Source of the DNA: Gammaproteobacteria bacterium
GTDB lineage: Bacteria > Pseudomonadota > Gammaproteobacteria > Steroidobacterales > Steroidobacteraceae
Assembly (NCBI GenBank): GCA_005877965.1
Contig: VBNP01000011.1
Span: forward strand, 1 to 9,926
Direction: 5' to 3'
DNA: 9,926 bases
This document shows, piece by piece, positions 1 to 8,400 of this stretch (position 1 is its first letter; each line of letters begins with the position of its first letter). The position numbers and the translations under genes were made by a program. A model generated the notes under the pieces. That model worked only from the letters and a program-made list of their open reading frames with translations. It did not search any database and was not told where the DNA came from.

Positions 1-573
1 TTGCTGTGCGATCAGCCCCAGGTTCCAGATTACCGTCTGCTCAGTATCGAGATCCGTGGTTGCCACCAGCAGCAGGCGCCCTTTTTCCGCTTCCCGTGCG
101 ATCGCGCTCATCAGCTCGTCGGTCACGTATCGATCAAGCAACTGTGTGAGCGGTTCGCCCCGATAGACGCTTGCGCCGAACAGCGCGCCCGCCCAGCGGG
201 CGCGCATCAGGTGTTGCGTTTGCGCTCCGGAGAACGCCTCGGTGAGCTCGGGGTCCCAGTCCCGGCCGGCGAACGCGAGCGGCGCCATCAGCGCACCGGC
301 GCTCACACCGGTGACAATCTGAAACTCGGGACGCGTGTCCGATCGGCTCCAGCCAACGAGTGCTCCGGCGCCAAACGCGCTCCCGGCGCCGCCACCCGAA
401 AGGACCAGCACGTTCACCGGCCCGCCGGCGGCGGCGGCCTGCACCTGACGCAGCAGACGCGACGAGCGCGCTTCGAAGTCGCGCCGAGTCGCGCCCGACC
501 AGCGAATATCGCGCGGAAACCCCGGCACATCAGCCTTCGCGTAGTCGACGACCGGGGCGCCACGGCGCGGCAA
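1..573 (-). CDS. Patatin-like phospholipase, partial (C-terminal part beyond the left edge)
   Basis: The minus-strand frame gives the start of a patatin (PF01734) domain, a serine lipid acyl hydrolase acting through a Ser-Asp dyad. Counting from the TTG at 573, a beta strand leads into the glycine-rich oxyanion loop SGGGAGSAFGAG (about residues 59-70). The nucleophile elbow GVSAG follows, with Ser at about residue 91. The catalytic Asp (DGG motif) must lie beyond position 1. The stretch before the domain (LPRRGAPVVDY, then VPGFPRDIRW) resembles the linker that follows an export or lipoprotein signal in bacterial patatin-like proteins. The frame is open up to 675 but has no ATG, GTG or TTG between 675 and 573, and a TGA sits at 676-678 in the same frame. 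The start is therefore uncertain, and the N-terminal signal may be lost by mutation or sequence error. Identity of the domain is firm; the start is not. Confidence 0.8.
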   Translation of the reverse strand, partial: MPRRGAPVVDYAKADVPGFPRDIRWSGATRRDFEARSSRLLRQVQAAAAGGPVNVLVLSGGGAGSAFGAGALVGWSRSDTRPEFQIVTGVSAGALMAPLAFAGRDWDPELTEAFSGAQTQHLMRARWAGALFGASVYRGEPLTQLLDRYVTDELMSAIAREAEKGRLLLVATTDLDTEQTVIWNLGLIAQQ

Positions 574-778
574 GGAGTATGCAAAGCCAGAGCGGGTCGC
601 GCCGCCACGGGCGGCTGCAGGGCGGCGCGTCAGGACCGAATACAGACCAACCGCCGATCCCCTCGACCACAGCGATCACCTCTCTTGGCTGTGACCATAG
701 ACCCCCACGCCCATGGAAAACCAGATGCTTAAGATGGACCGCGGCGTCCATCCATTGAGATAGTCCGGGGGCACGCGC

Positions 779-970
779 CTACGTGTGGGTATTTGCCCGC
801 CCGTCCGCTGTCTGCGGGCGCAGAAATTCAGGGATGTAGTCCGACTCGTCAGGCTTTACAGACTCTCCCCGCAGCGCCCGCTCCAATTGTCTGACACGGT
901 CCTTCGCGCGGCGTAGCTCATGGAGCTTGCGCGCTTTGCCGACTATTTGTTCTAACTGGTCTTCATTCAT
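779..970 (-). CDS. Small charged helical hypothetical protein (63 aa)
   Basis: I do not recognise a family. Residues 1-35 are almost all helix formers with many Lys, Arg and Glu (KARKLHELRRAKDRVRQLERAL), typical of a short amphipathic helix or coiled coil. The tail is disordered and ends in a Pro-containing segment (YIPEFLRP). There is no signal peptide or membrane segment, so it is likely cytoplasmic. Its ATG overlaps the stop of the upstream deacylase frame as ATGA (967-970), a typical arrangement for translational coupling, and an AGGGAA-like ribosome-binding sequence lies about 8 bases before the ATG. The overlap and the coherent helical composition are the main reasons to believe it. A regulatory or scaffold role cannot be told from the sequence. 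Confidence 0.6.
   Translation of the reverse strand: MNEDQLEQIVGKARKLHELRRAKDRVRQLERALRGESVKPDESDYIPEFLRPQTADGRANTHT
967..970 (-). promoter_or_regulatory. ATGA stop/start overlap (translational coupling)
   Basis: Read on the minus strand, positions 970-967 are ATGA. The TGA ends the 3' frame of the PagL-family gene and the ATG starts the 63-residue protein. This indicates that the 3' frame of the deacylase was the translated frame before the shift. Confidence 0.6.
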
Positions 971-1619
971 GGCACAGGTTCCCTTTCCGAGTCGGAGTTG
1001 GTGGCGAGCAGCGACCGACCGAGCTTGAATGTCGGGTCGATGGGGTATTGGTCGGCTCTACTGATGCCGAATAATCCCGAATTGAGGTGGATCGTCAGAG
1101 TCGCAAAATCCTGACCGTGATTCGGTAGTCGGATGCCACCGTTCGACCAATGACGCATGGTGAGGCGCGGTTGCCGGGCAGGCGAAAGCGCAGCCCCAGC
1201 TGGGAGGCAAAGTCCCAGCGCGTGGTACTCAGGGCGTCGGACTTGGTTTTCCCCGCCATTCCGAATCCGAAGAATCCCTTGACCGGACCGCGTTCGAACA
1301 GCTGCCACCGGCGTGACAGCGAGACTCCCCAGTAGGGATCGGCCATCAGCCGCGCGTTGCGCGATCCGGATTCGCGCAGGGTTTGTTGGGTCGTCACGCG
1401 AACGAATTGGAGCTCGTAGCGACTCTCGCTCCAGGTCACAGCCACCGGCAGGACCACGCCGCCGGTTGTACCCCAGTAGTGATAGGTCCCGCCCAAGCCG
1501 ACCTGCACCTCACAGCCTTCACACAGGGAATGCCCATGCGCCGACCAGGGCGCCTCGGCTGCGCAGACAAACAACAGCAGCAGGCCGATCTTGATGCACT
1601 GGCGACGCTTCCCTCCCAT
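967..1619 (-). pseudogene. Acyloxyacyl hydrolase / lipid A 3-O-deacylase (PagL family), interrupted by a frameshift
   Basis: PagL-type outer-membrane beta-barrel enzymes remove the 3-O acyl chain of lipid A. The 5' frame (1619 to about 1165) starts with a signal peptide (residues about 5-29, hydrophobic core IGLLLLFVCAAEA). It then shows amphipathic strands such as YWGVSLSRRWQLFERG and VKGFFGFGMAGKT, ending near LGLRFRLPGNR. The family signature is in a different frame (about 1167 to 967): LTMRHWSNGGIRLPNHGQDF. There His and Ser of HWS match the catalytic His and Ser, and Asp lies 14 residues after the His, where Pseudomonas PagL has its Glu. Joining the frames near 1165-1175 with a -1 shift gives one continuous protein of about 210 residues. 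So one base seems to have been lost, or miscalled. The C-terminus runs about 30 residues past the usual final strand. No slippery heptamer is visible at the junction. No good ribosome-binding site precedes the ATG at 1619. Confidence 0.75.
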
Positions 1620-1823
1620 GGAGTTAGGCTAGAAGGGCGAGCTGCGGCGCGGTACTTGCCTCTATAGATAGGCCCGCGCTGCACTGACGATATATCCGCC
1701 GGCGTTCTCCCGAGGGATCCGCACCTAAGGCAAAAGACAAGCCAGCCGACTGACGCGACGCTTGTTTCGGCGCGGCGAAGGCGGCATTCTTCCGAGCTGC
1801 GCGAACGGAACCAGCAACATTCA
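1620..1823. promoter_or_regulatory. Divergent intergenic region, presumed promoters for both sides
   Basis: These 204 bases separate the minus-strand deacylase gene from the plus-strand SDR/GH31 operon and should hold a promoter for each. The only AT-rich spot is TCTATAGATA (about 1671-1680), which could supply a -10 element on either strand. A weak plus-strand pair, TTGTTT (1762-1767) and CATTCT (1785-1790), has 17-base spacing but matches only three of six consensus bases in each box. I see no clear operator palindrome or riboswitch. The location is inferred from gene orientation, and individual boxes are not secure. Confidence 0.3.
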
Positions 1824-2525
1824 ATGGCAACACCACGACATGAAATCGCGCTGATTGTGGGCGCCGGCCCCGGACTCAGCGCCTCTTTGGCACGGCTCTT
1901 TGCCCGCGAAGGCATGCGCGTCGCGGTCGCGGCTCGCCATACCGGCAAACTCGCGACCCTGTCCGCACAGACCGGCGCGCAGACTTTCGCCTGTGATACC
2001 GTCGACGCCGATCAGGTGGCGCGCCTCTTCGAGGAGGTGGAAGGCCGGATCGGCGCGCCAGATGTCGTGGTCTATAACGCGAGTGGACGGTTGCGCGGTC
2101 CGCTGATCGAACTCGTCCCCGCGGAGGTCGCGGGTGCCCTCGCTGTGAGCGCTTTCGGTGGATTCCTGGTGGCTCAGCAGGCCGTGCGGCGCATGCTGCC
2201 CAAGGGATTCGGCGCGATCCTGTTCACGGGCGCATCCGCGAGCGTCAAGGGCTACGCTCAGTCAGCACCCTTCGCGATGGGCAAGTTCGCTCTACGGGGA
2301 CTGGCGCAGAGCATGGCGCGCGAGCTCGCGCCCCAGGGCATTCACGTCGCGCATTTTGTGATCGATGGCGCGATCCGTAACCCGGGCAGAACCGAGGCGC
2401 CGGACAAGCCCGACTCGATGCTCGACCCCGACGCCATTGCCCAGAGCTATTTCCAGGTCCTGCGACAGCCGCGCAGCGCCTGGACCTGGGAGATAGAGCT
2501 GCGGCCTTGGGTGGAGAGGTTCTGA
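1824..2525 (+). CDS. SDR-fold oxidoreductase-like protein lacking the catalytic Tyr
   Basis: This 233-residue protein has the Rossmann layout of classical short-chain dehydrogenases. The Gly-rich cofactor loop is VGAGPGL (residues 12-18), NASG (85-88) stands for the NNAG motif, and the active-site Ser lies in TGASAS (Ser138). Lys154 holds the YxxxK lysine position, but the Tyr position is Phe150 (FAMGK). The Ser-to-Phe spacing of 12 is exactly that expected, so the alignment is unambiguous. I recall an SDR subgroup with a similar FAxAKFALRALAQSMARE stretch, so the loss is probably subfamily-wide rather than a fresh mutation. Such proteins may bind NAD(P) without classical catalysis or use another donor. 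No signal peptide is present, so it is cytoplasmic. It is the first gene of an apparent operon: the GH31 gene begins 18 bases after its stop. The ribosome-binding site before the ATG is weak. The substrate is unknown. Confidence 0.85.
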   Translation: MATPRHEIALIVGAGPGLSASLARLFAREGMRVAVAARHTGKLATLSAQTGAQTFACDTVDADQVARLFEEVEGRIGAPDVVVYNASGRLRGPLIELVPAEVAGALAVSAFGGFLVAQQAVRRMLPKGFGAILFTGASASVKGYAQSAPFAMGKFALRGLAQSMARELAPQGIHVAHFVIDGAIRNPGRTEAPDKPDSMLDPDAIAQSYFQVLRQPRSAWTWEIELRPWVERF

Positions 2526-2531
2526 CCGCGC

Positions 2532-2537
2532 AGGGAG
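2532..2537 (+). promoter_or_regulatory. Ribosome-binding site AGGGAG for the GH31 gene
   Basis: AGGGAG ends six bases before the GTG at 2544 and supports that GTG as the start. The frame from it encodes a lipoprotein-like signal segment, so a later start would remove the export signal. Confidence 0.6.
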
Positions 2538-2543
2538 CTCACG

Positions 2544-5363
2544 GTGGTCAAGCTCGAATCGCCGGCATACGGATTCCAGGGGACCGCTCGCGCCCGCGCC
2601 CAGGCGGCGAGATGGCTGTTGATCGGGCTCGTTCCGGCATTCCTGGTGTGCTGCGCGAAAACGCAGAGCAAGCCCACCATACCTGCCGGAAATGCACGCT
2701 TTGAGTTTCTGACGCCGTCGCTGGTGCGCATGGAGTACTCGCCAGCGGGAGTGTTTGTCGATGCGCCCACTGCAGTGGTGCAGAAGAGGGACTGGCCTGC
2801 GGTCCAGGTCCAGTCGACGCAGAAGGAGGGTTGGCTGATCGCCGCCACCAGCGCCATCACCCTGCGCTACCGGCTGCGTTCCGGACCGTTTACCGCGGCC
2901 AACCTCAGTGTGACCTGGAACGATCCGGCCGGCGCCGCACACGCCTGGCATCCCGGTGACGTGGACCCGCTGAACCTGGGGGGGCTCACCTATTCGCTGG
3001 ACAACATCAGCAAACCCAACCTCCCGGAAGGGCAGATGGATCTCGAAAGCCCGGTCAACGACATGATTCCGGGCATCGACGTGCTGCTCGCCAAGGCGAA
3101 GCCCGGGTTGTTGAGCCGCGGCGGCTACGCGTTCATCGATGACAGCCAGACTCCGGTGTGGAATGCGCACAGAACGTGGATAGAGCCGCGCCCGCAGCAG
3201 AACGGCCAGGACTGGTATCTCTTCACCTACAACCGCGATTATCAGAAGGTGCTCAAGCAGTACGCGGAGCTCTGCGGGCCCATCCCGATGATTCCGCGAT
3301 ACGTCCTCGGCCCCTGGATCACTGACTTTAATTTCGAATATTTTCCCGACACGGTGGAGTCCGGACAACCGGCGTTCAAGCGCTACAACCAGCGGTACCT
3401 CAAGGATGAGGTCTCACGGCTCCGCCAGAACCTCATTCCGTTCGACACGCTGGTGCTGGATTTCGCCTGGCACAACTACGGATGGCAGGGGGGTTACGAC
3501 TGGAGCCCGCTCATAGCGCACCCCGATGAGCTTCTGAGCTGGCTGCACAGCCAGGGCGTCAAGCTGAGCCTCAACGATCATCCGGGTTACGCCAACACCG
3601 AGGAGAGCATCCTTTCGTTCAACGACAGCCACGCACCGCAGGTGCTGAAGGACCTGGGCCGGCCGCTGCCCCCGAAGCCGTCGTTCGACCTGGACATCTC
3701 GAAGCTGTGGAGCTTTTCCACCGATCCTCACGATCAGGGTCTGAGCCATCACTGGTACGCGACCGATCATGCCGAGGGACGCTGGAAACCGATCCGGATC
3801 GGGCTGCCCTGGCAGGATCAAGGCTACAGGACCTATCAGGGTGTTGGCTGGTATCGGGCATCGGTTCGCCTGCCGGCCAAGCTTCCTGAGGCGCTGTATG
3901 TGTATCTAGGCGAGGTCAACAAGACTTATCGGATATTCGTCAACGGCAAGGAGGCGACGCACAGCCGGATCCATTGGCCGCGACGATTGACCTATACCGA
4001 CATCGCTCCCTACGTCACGGCTGGTCAGCAGAACGAGATCGTCCTTCGCGTGGAGCCCGGCGAGAACCGTGGCGGAATTCTCCGTGGCCCGGTCGCGATC
4101 AGGGACGTCGCGCCACCGCCGCGGATCTATTTCGATCTCTCGAACCGCGAGCAGGCCGAAGTCTTCATGCGCGACTTGCACGAACCGCTGATGCGGCAGG
4201 GCGTGGACCTCTGGTGGGTCGATGGCGGCAGTGGTGCCGTTGACATGCCGGGCCTGAACAAGCAGCTGTGGACCAACAAGGTCTTCTACGATTACACGCA
4301 GCAGGAAACCGGCCGGCGCGGATTCATCCTGGGCCGCTACGGTGATTGGGGCAGCGAGCGTTATCCGGCGTTCTTTACCGGCGACGCCTACTCGCAGTGG
4401 CCGGTGCTGGCCTACGAGGTCGCATTCAGCGCTCGCGGCGGCAACGTGCTGGTTCCCTACATCAGTCACGACATCGGTGGATTCCACGGCGCCAAGATCG
4501 ATTTCGACCTGTATGCGCGCTGGATCGAGTTCGGCACTTTCAGTCCGCTGCTGCGAATGCACAGCGCCCACGCCAATCCGCGCGAGGGCAACATGCGCAT
4601 GCCCTGGGTCTACGGCAGTCAGGGCATAGCGTTGATGAGGAAATACTTCACCCTGCATACGCAACTGATCCCTTACCTGTATACGTACACCTGGCTGGCG
4701 CATAAGGAGTCGATGCCGATCCTGCGGCCGCTGTACCTGCAGTACCCGGAGCTGGAAGAAGCCTACCAGCACTCCCACGAATACTTCTTCGGAGAGGAAC
4801 TGCTGGTTGCTCCCGTGCTCGACCCGAGCGGCAATCGGACCATCTATCTTCCTCCCGGTCAGTGGATCGATTTCTTTACCGGCAGGCGCTACCAGGGTGG
4901 CACGACATTCACTGCGCACTATGCAGTGGAAGAAACACCGGTGTTCGTTCGCGAAGGAGCGATCATCCCCGAGCAGAGCGCAAGCGAGTACTCGAACGCC
5001 AAACCCCTGGACACCCTCATCCTCAATGTCTACGGATCGGGCAAAGGCAGCTTCGATCTCTACGAGGACGACGGGGATTCCCTTGCCTACACTGAAGGCC
5101 AGTACGCCCGGACGGCGATGACCCATGCCTCGAGCAGCGACGGTTTCCATAACCTGATCATCGAACCGACACGAGGCACGTTTCAGGGCCAAGGGCAGGC
5201 ACGCTCATATGAACTGCGCATCCACGCAGCTGACAAACCCTCATCGATATCCGTCAACGGCAGGGAGGTCGGTGGCTGGATGTGGGATGCCGGGCAGGCA
5301 GCCGCGGTCGTCGTCCTGCCGCGGCAGTCAATCCGTGACCGGATGAGCGTCACGTGGCGGTGA
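2544..5363 (+). CDS. Secreted glycoside hydrolase family 31 enzyme with an inserted galactose-binding-like domain
   Basis: GH31 enzymes are retaining alpha-glycosidases. This 939-residue protein starts with a hydrophobic export segment (about 23-37, WLLIGLVPAFLVCC) ending in Cys-Cys, suggesting a lipoprotein with an imperfect lipobox. An N-terminal beta-sandwich (about 50-235) leads into the (beta/alpha)8 barrel from about 250. The predicted nucleophile is Asp560 in LWWVDGGSG and the acid/base is Asp614 in FFTGDAYSQW. SHDIGGF (641-647) and RMHSAHANPREG (671-682) are further family hallmarks. The local sequence resembles the GH31 subgroup with WWLDWQQ and FSGD motifs rather than the WxDMNE alpha-glucosidase type. 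Residues about 400-520 interrupt the barrel with a GH2-like, jelly-roll sugar-binding domain (WYRASVRLP, YVYLGEVNKTYRIFVNGKE). C-terminal beta domains follow, the latter DUF5110-like (FDLYEDDGDSLAY, 837-849). The gene lies 18 bp after the SDR gene and converges with the discoidin protein. The substrate cannot be read from the sequence. Confidence 0.9.
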   Translation: MVKLESPAYGFQGTARARAQAARWLLIGLVPAFLVCCAKTQSKPTIPAGNARFEFLTPSLVRMEYSPAGVFVDAPTAVVQKRDWPAVQVQSTQKEGWLIAATSAITLRYRLRSGPFTAANLSVTWNDPAGAAHAWHPGDVDPLNLGGLTYSLDNISKPNLPEGQMDLESPVNDMIPGIDVLLAKAKPGLLSRGGYAFIDDSQTPVWNAHRTWIEPRPQQNGQDWYLFTYNRDYQKVLKQYAELCGPIPMIPRYVLGPWITDFNFEYFPDTVESGQPAFKRYNQRYLKDEVSRLRQNLIPFDTLVLDFAWHNYGWQGGYDWSPLIAHPDELLSWLHSQGVKLSLNDHPGYANTEESILSFNDSHAPQVLKDLGRPLPPKPSFDLDISKLWSFSTDPHDQGLSHHWYATDHAEGRWKPIRIGLPWQDQGYRTYQGVGWYRASVRLPAKLPEALYVYLGEVNKTYRIFVNGKEATHSRIHWPRRLTYTDIAPYVTAGQQNEIVLRVEPGENRGGILRGPVAIRDVAPPPRIYFDLSNREQAEVFMRDLHEPLMRQGVDLWWVDGGSGAVDMPGLNKQLWTNKVFYDYTQQETGRRGFILGRYGDWGSERYPAFFTGDAYSQWPVLAYEVAFSARGGNVLVPYISHDIGGFHGAKIDFDLYARWIEFGTFSPLLRMHSAHANPREGNMRMPWVYGSQGIALMRKYFTLHTQLIPYLYTYTWLAHKESMPILRPLYLQYPELEEAYQHSHEYFFGEELLVAPVLDPSGNRTIYLPPGQWIDFFTGRRYQGGTTFTAHYAVEETPVFVREGAIIPEQSASEYSNAKPLDTLILNVYGSGKGSFDLYEDDGDSLAYTEGQYARTAMTHASSSDGFHNLIIEPTRGTFQGQGQARSYELRIHAADKPSSISVNGREVGGWMWDAGQAAAVVVLPRQSIRDRMSVTWR

Positions 5364-5410
5364 GATTGGCCAACACTTCATCGAGGAGGAGCTCGAGTTC
5401 AGGCGCGAGG

Positions 5411-8400
5411 TCACCATTGGGCCACGAGCTCCCGAAACGGCCGCTCGAGCCGAATTCCCTCAGCGCTGTAGTCGAGCCGTGACCGTCCGTCCACGGTCAC
5501 CGCCAGCGGGCGTTGGCGAGCGGGCCAGTCGACCTGCAGCGGCGCATTGTCCCGCAAGCCCGGTTCCAGGACGACGCGCATCACGGCACCTTCCTGTCGT
5601 GCCGACACCGACAGGGTGCCAAACGCAGTGGGCAGATTGCTGATCCGCAGTCCTTCGCCAGCCACCCAGGAGCGAGGTACACCGGGAAGCAGGTCGAGCC
5701 GCTCGTCTTCCTCGTGCAGCAGCATGCCGAACAGTGCACGCGCATACTCCGCCCCGACCCAGGTATGAGGCATGTCGCCGAGGTAGAACGGCCGGCGCGC
5801 CTGCGAGCGTACGACCTCGGCGAGTACCTGCCATTGGACCGGCCGGCGACCGGTGAGGAGCCTGCCCAACAGCTCCTCGCCATCCTTCGGTCTGTTGAGT
5901 TGCACAAATGTGAGTACGTTACGAAATTCGTACGGGGTGTAGGCGTACAAGGCGCCCGGTAAGCCGCGCTCGCGCACCTCATCGAGGTAGCGCACGAATG
6001 TGTGAGAGAGCGCATCTGCCGGCAACAGGTCTTTCTGGCCGCAAGGATCGAGCCCGATCGACACGCTGCTGGGATCGCGATCCCCGAGGTCGGCTGAAGC
6101 GGGAATGTAGTCGACAGCTTTCCATTGCATGGTCGCGCGGATCGAGCTCGCCACTGAGTTGCGCAACGCCGCGTACTGAGTCAACGCCCATGCGGCCATT
6201 TCCTGGTCGCCCCATTCGTGCGCGAGCCACGCGCCGTCGTGCCATCCCTTCAGCGCCCAGTAGTCGTCCCAATAGCTGTGGGCCGGCTTCGAGTAACCCT
6301 CATGGCTGATCGAGGGGGCGATGATGCCGCGAAACCTCTCCGGCGCCTCACTCGCACCCATGTAGCCGGGTACCAGGGTGCGCTCGCGCAGCTGCTGCAG
6401 GAACTCAAGCGCCAGGCGCACCTTGGGCAGGTACTCGCGCACGCTGGCCGCGCCCCCGTCAAGTCGCGCCACTTCCACGACCAGCGCGACGAATTCACCC
6501 TGGCTGTCATACTCGAGATCGGAGCCAAACCCCCTGTTGACGCTGCCGTCATCATTGAGAATGGGCGACACCAGGCCATTCTCGTGTACCGCATGGTCGG
6601 TATACCAGCGCAGATACTCGCGTGCAGTGCTCGCCAGGCCCATGCGCAGCAATACGGCGGCGGTCGCTGAGCCGTCGCGAATGAATGACCGATCGTAATT
6701 GCGCGGCCCCGCCTGCATCGCCGGACCCGTCTGGTTGATCAACATGTACGCGACCTGTGCGCGCAGCATATCGACGAGCGAAGAATCCGGGAGCGCGAGC
6801 CCGATGCGAGCGAATCGCACCTGCCATTGCCGCTCGACGCGCCTGGCTATTGCATCGAAGGCCGCCCCTGGCTTCGCCTCATCCACGGGTTCAGCGCGAT
6901 TCAGGGCCGAAGCCCCGAGCAATTCCGATGCGCTGTCTGCTGGCGGATCACCCAAGGGGAAGGCGAGCACCACGTCGCGCTGCTCACCGGGGTCAAGGTG
7001 CACGTTGTAGATGAGCGCGGCAGCTGCGAGTCCCTCTTCATCCCGGGCACTGAGCCGGTTCGGCACGCGGCCTTCCGCCAGGTACCGCGTGATTTCCGTC
7101 TCCCCGTGCAGGCCAAAGGACGCCGTGCCACGCGCCATCGCCGGCGTGAGCGACGTCAGGAGGGCGCGACCGTTGACGTTTACAATGGAGCGCGCACCAG
7201 TGCCTGCGATCTCCACCAGGCGTATGGGAGACACGCCACCGTGCTGCCAGGGCGGATTGACCTGCATCGGCCGGACGACGATCGCCAGTTGCCCCTCGAC
7301 ACGGCTCGCTCCCGTATTCACCAGCCGGTGGCGCACGAACGTTACCGGGCCTGCAGCCTGATCGGCGGCGATGGCCTCGCTGTGCAATTCCAGCCCCGGT
7401 TGTGGCGACCACTGCACCGCGGGCATCGGCATCCAGCCGTTGCGCAGAGAGTTTGTGGCGCGCGCCTCGTATGCAGCGGCGGTGCGACCCGAGCTGTCAC
7501 GCCACAGCGGCTGCACGAGCGGCGCACCCTTGAATGCTTCCAGGTCGCCGTATTCGTCGAATACGCTCTTGCGGTGGGCCGCCGGCACGCCCACCGCCGT
7601 CCAGTACACCTGCTGACCATGCAATGACGATGGAAAGAGCTCGTGATGGGCGCGCGATGCAACGATCTCGTAGCGCTTCATCGTCGTCAGGGCCTGCGTG
7701 GGACTGAGCAGCCGCAGCCGTCGGATCGCAGGCACGTGTCCTGGCGCCGCGCTCACTCTCAGGCGCAGTTCGCTGACGGTGCGGGGCTCTCGCGCGGCGA
7801 GATACGAGCTGTCCCCAAGTGGCACCGGATCCTCGGCCAGCAGCCGCCACGGGCCGGATACGCCGCGACCCTCCAGGCGCGCGTCGCGACGGGCCGAGTC
7901 CCAGAACACCTCCAGCCCGGAAACGGGCAGTGGCCGTGGGAACCGCAGGTGAAGCTCGCGCGTGCCAGAGGTCGGAGCCCGGCCGACGATGGTGCCGGTC
8001 GCCGCCGCGCTCCACAGTGCTGCCGGATGGTCGCCTTTCCTGAGGCCCGTGATCCACGGCGACTCACTCGCCGCCAGTGGCTCGAATTCGAAAACCGACA
8101 CCCCCCAATCGGTGGTGCGAGGCGCGCTGCCCAGCCGCAGGTAACGCGCCCGCACGGCGGGGAAGAGCACATAGTCCGTGCCGCCCGGCGAATCGGTGGT
8201 CTCGAATGCGGTCTGCCAGTGCTGCCCATCCTCCGAGCTCAGGATGAGGTACGCCGCCGCGAAGGCGGCATCCCAGTGTATCAGTACGCCGCCGATCGTG
8301 GCCGTGCGACTCAAGTCAACCTGCAGCCAGTTGCCGGGCGAGAACGCGCCGCCCCATTTCGTCGACTCATCGCCGTCGATCGCCAACGCCGGCTCCATGG

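Noticed and set aside
1..732. Long plus-strand open frame starting with TTG at the left edge
   Set aside because: It is Arg/Gln/Ala-rich with no recognisable domain. The opposite strand encodes an unmistakable patatin domain with oxyanion loop and GVSAG.
1160..1180. Programmed -1 ribosomal frameshifting in the deacylase gene
   Set aside because: No X-XXY-YYZ slippery heptamer or strong downstream stem is visible at the junction. Mutation or a sequence error is simpler.
1436..1948. 170-codon minus-strand frame across the divergent intergenic region
   Set aside because: It overlaps both the SDR start and the deacylase signal peptide, and its sequence looks like out-of-frame translation.
2292..3368. 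358-codon antisense frame across the SDR/GH31 junction
   Set aside because: It is a shadow of two well-supported plus-strand genes, with no domain or signal of its own.
3906..5192. 428-codon open frame antisense to the GH31 gene
   Set aside because: It has low-complexity composition and no motif, while the plus strand carries the catalytic GH31 motifs. High GC makes long antisense frames common.
5381..5396. Hairpin TCGAG-GAGGAG-CTCGA between the convergent GH31 and discoidin genes as a terminator
   Set aside because: The stem is only five base pairs and has no T-run on either side, so a rho-independent terminator is not supported.
6827..7627. 266-codon plus-strand frame inside the discoidin gene
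   Set aside because: It is antisense to a coherent 1044-residue protein and has Arg/His-rich composition without motifs.
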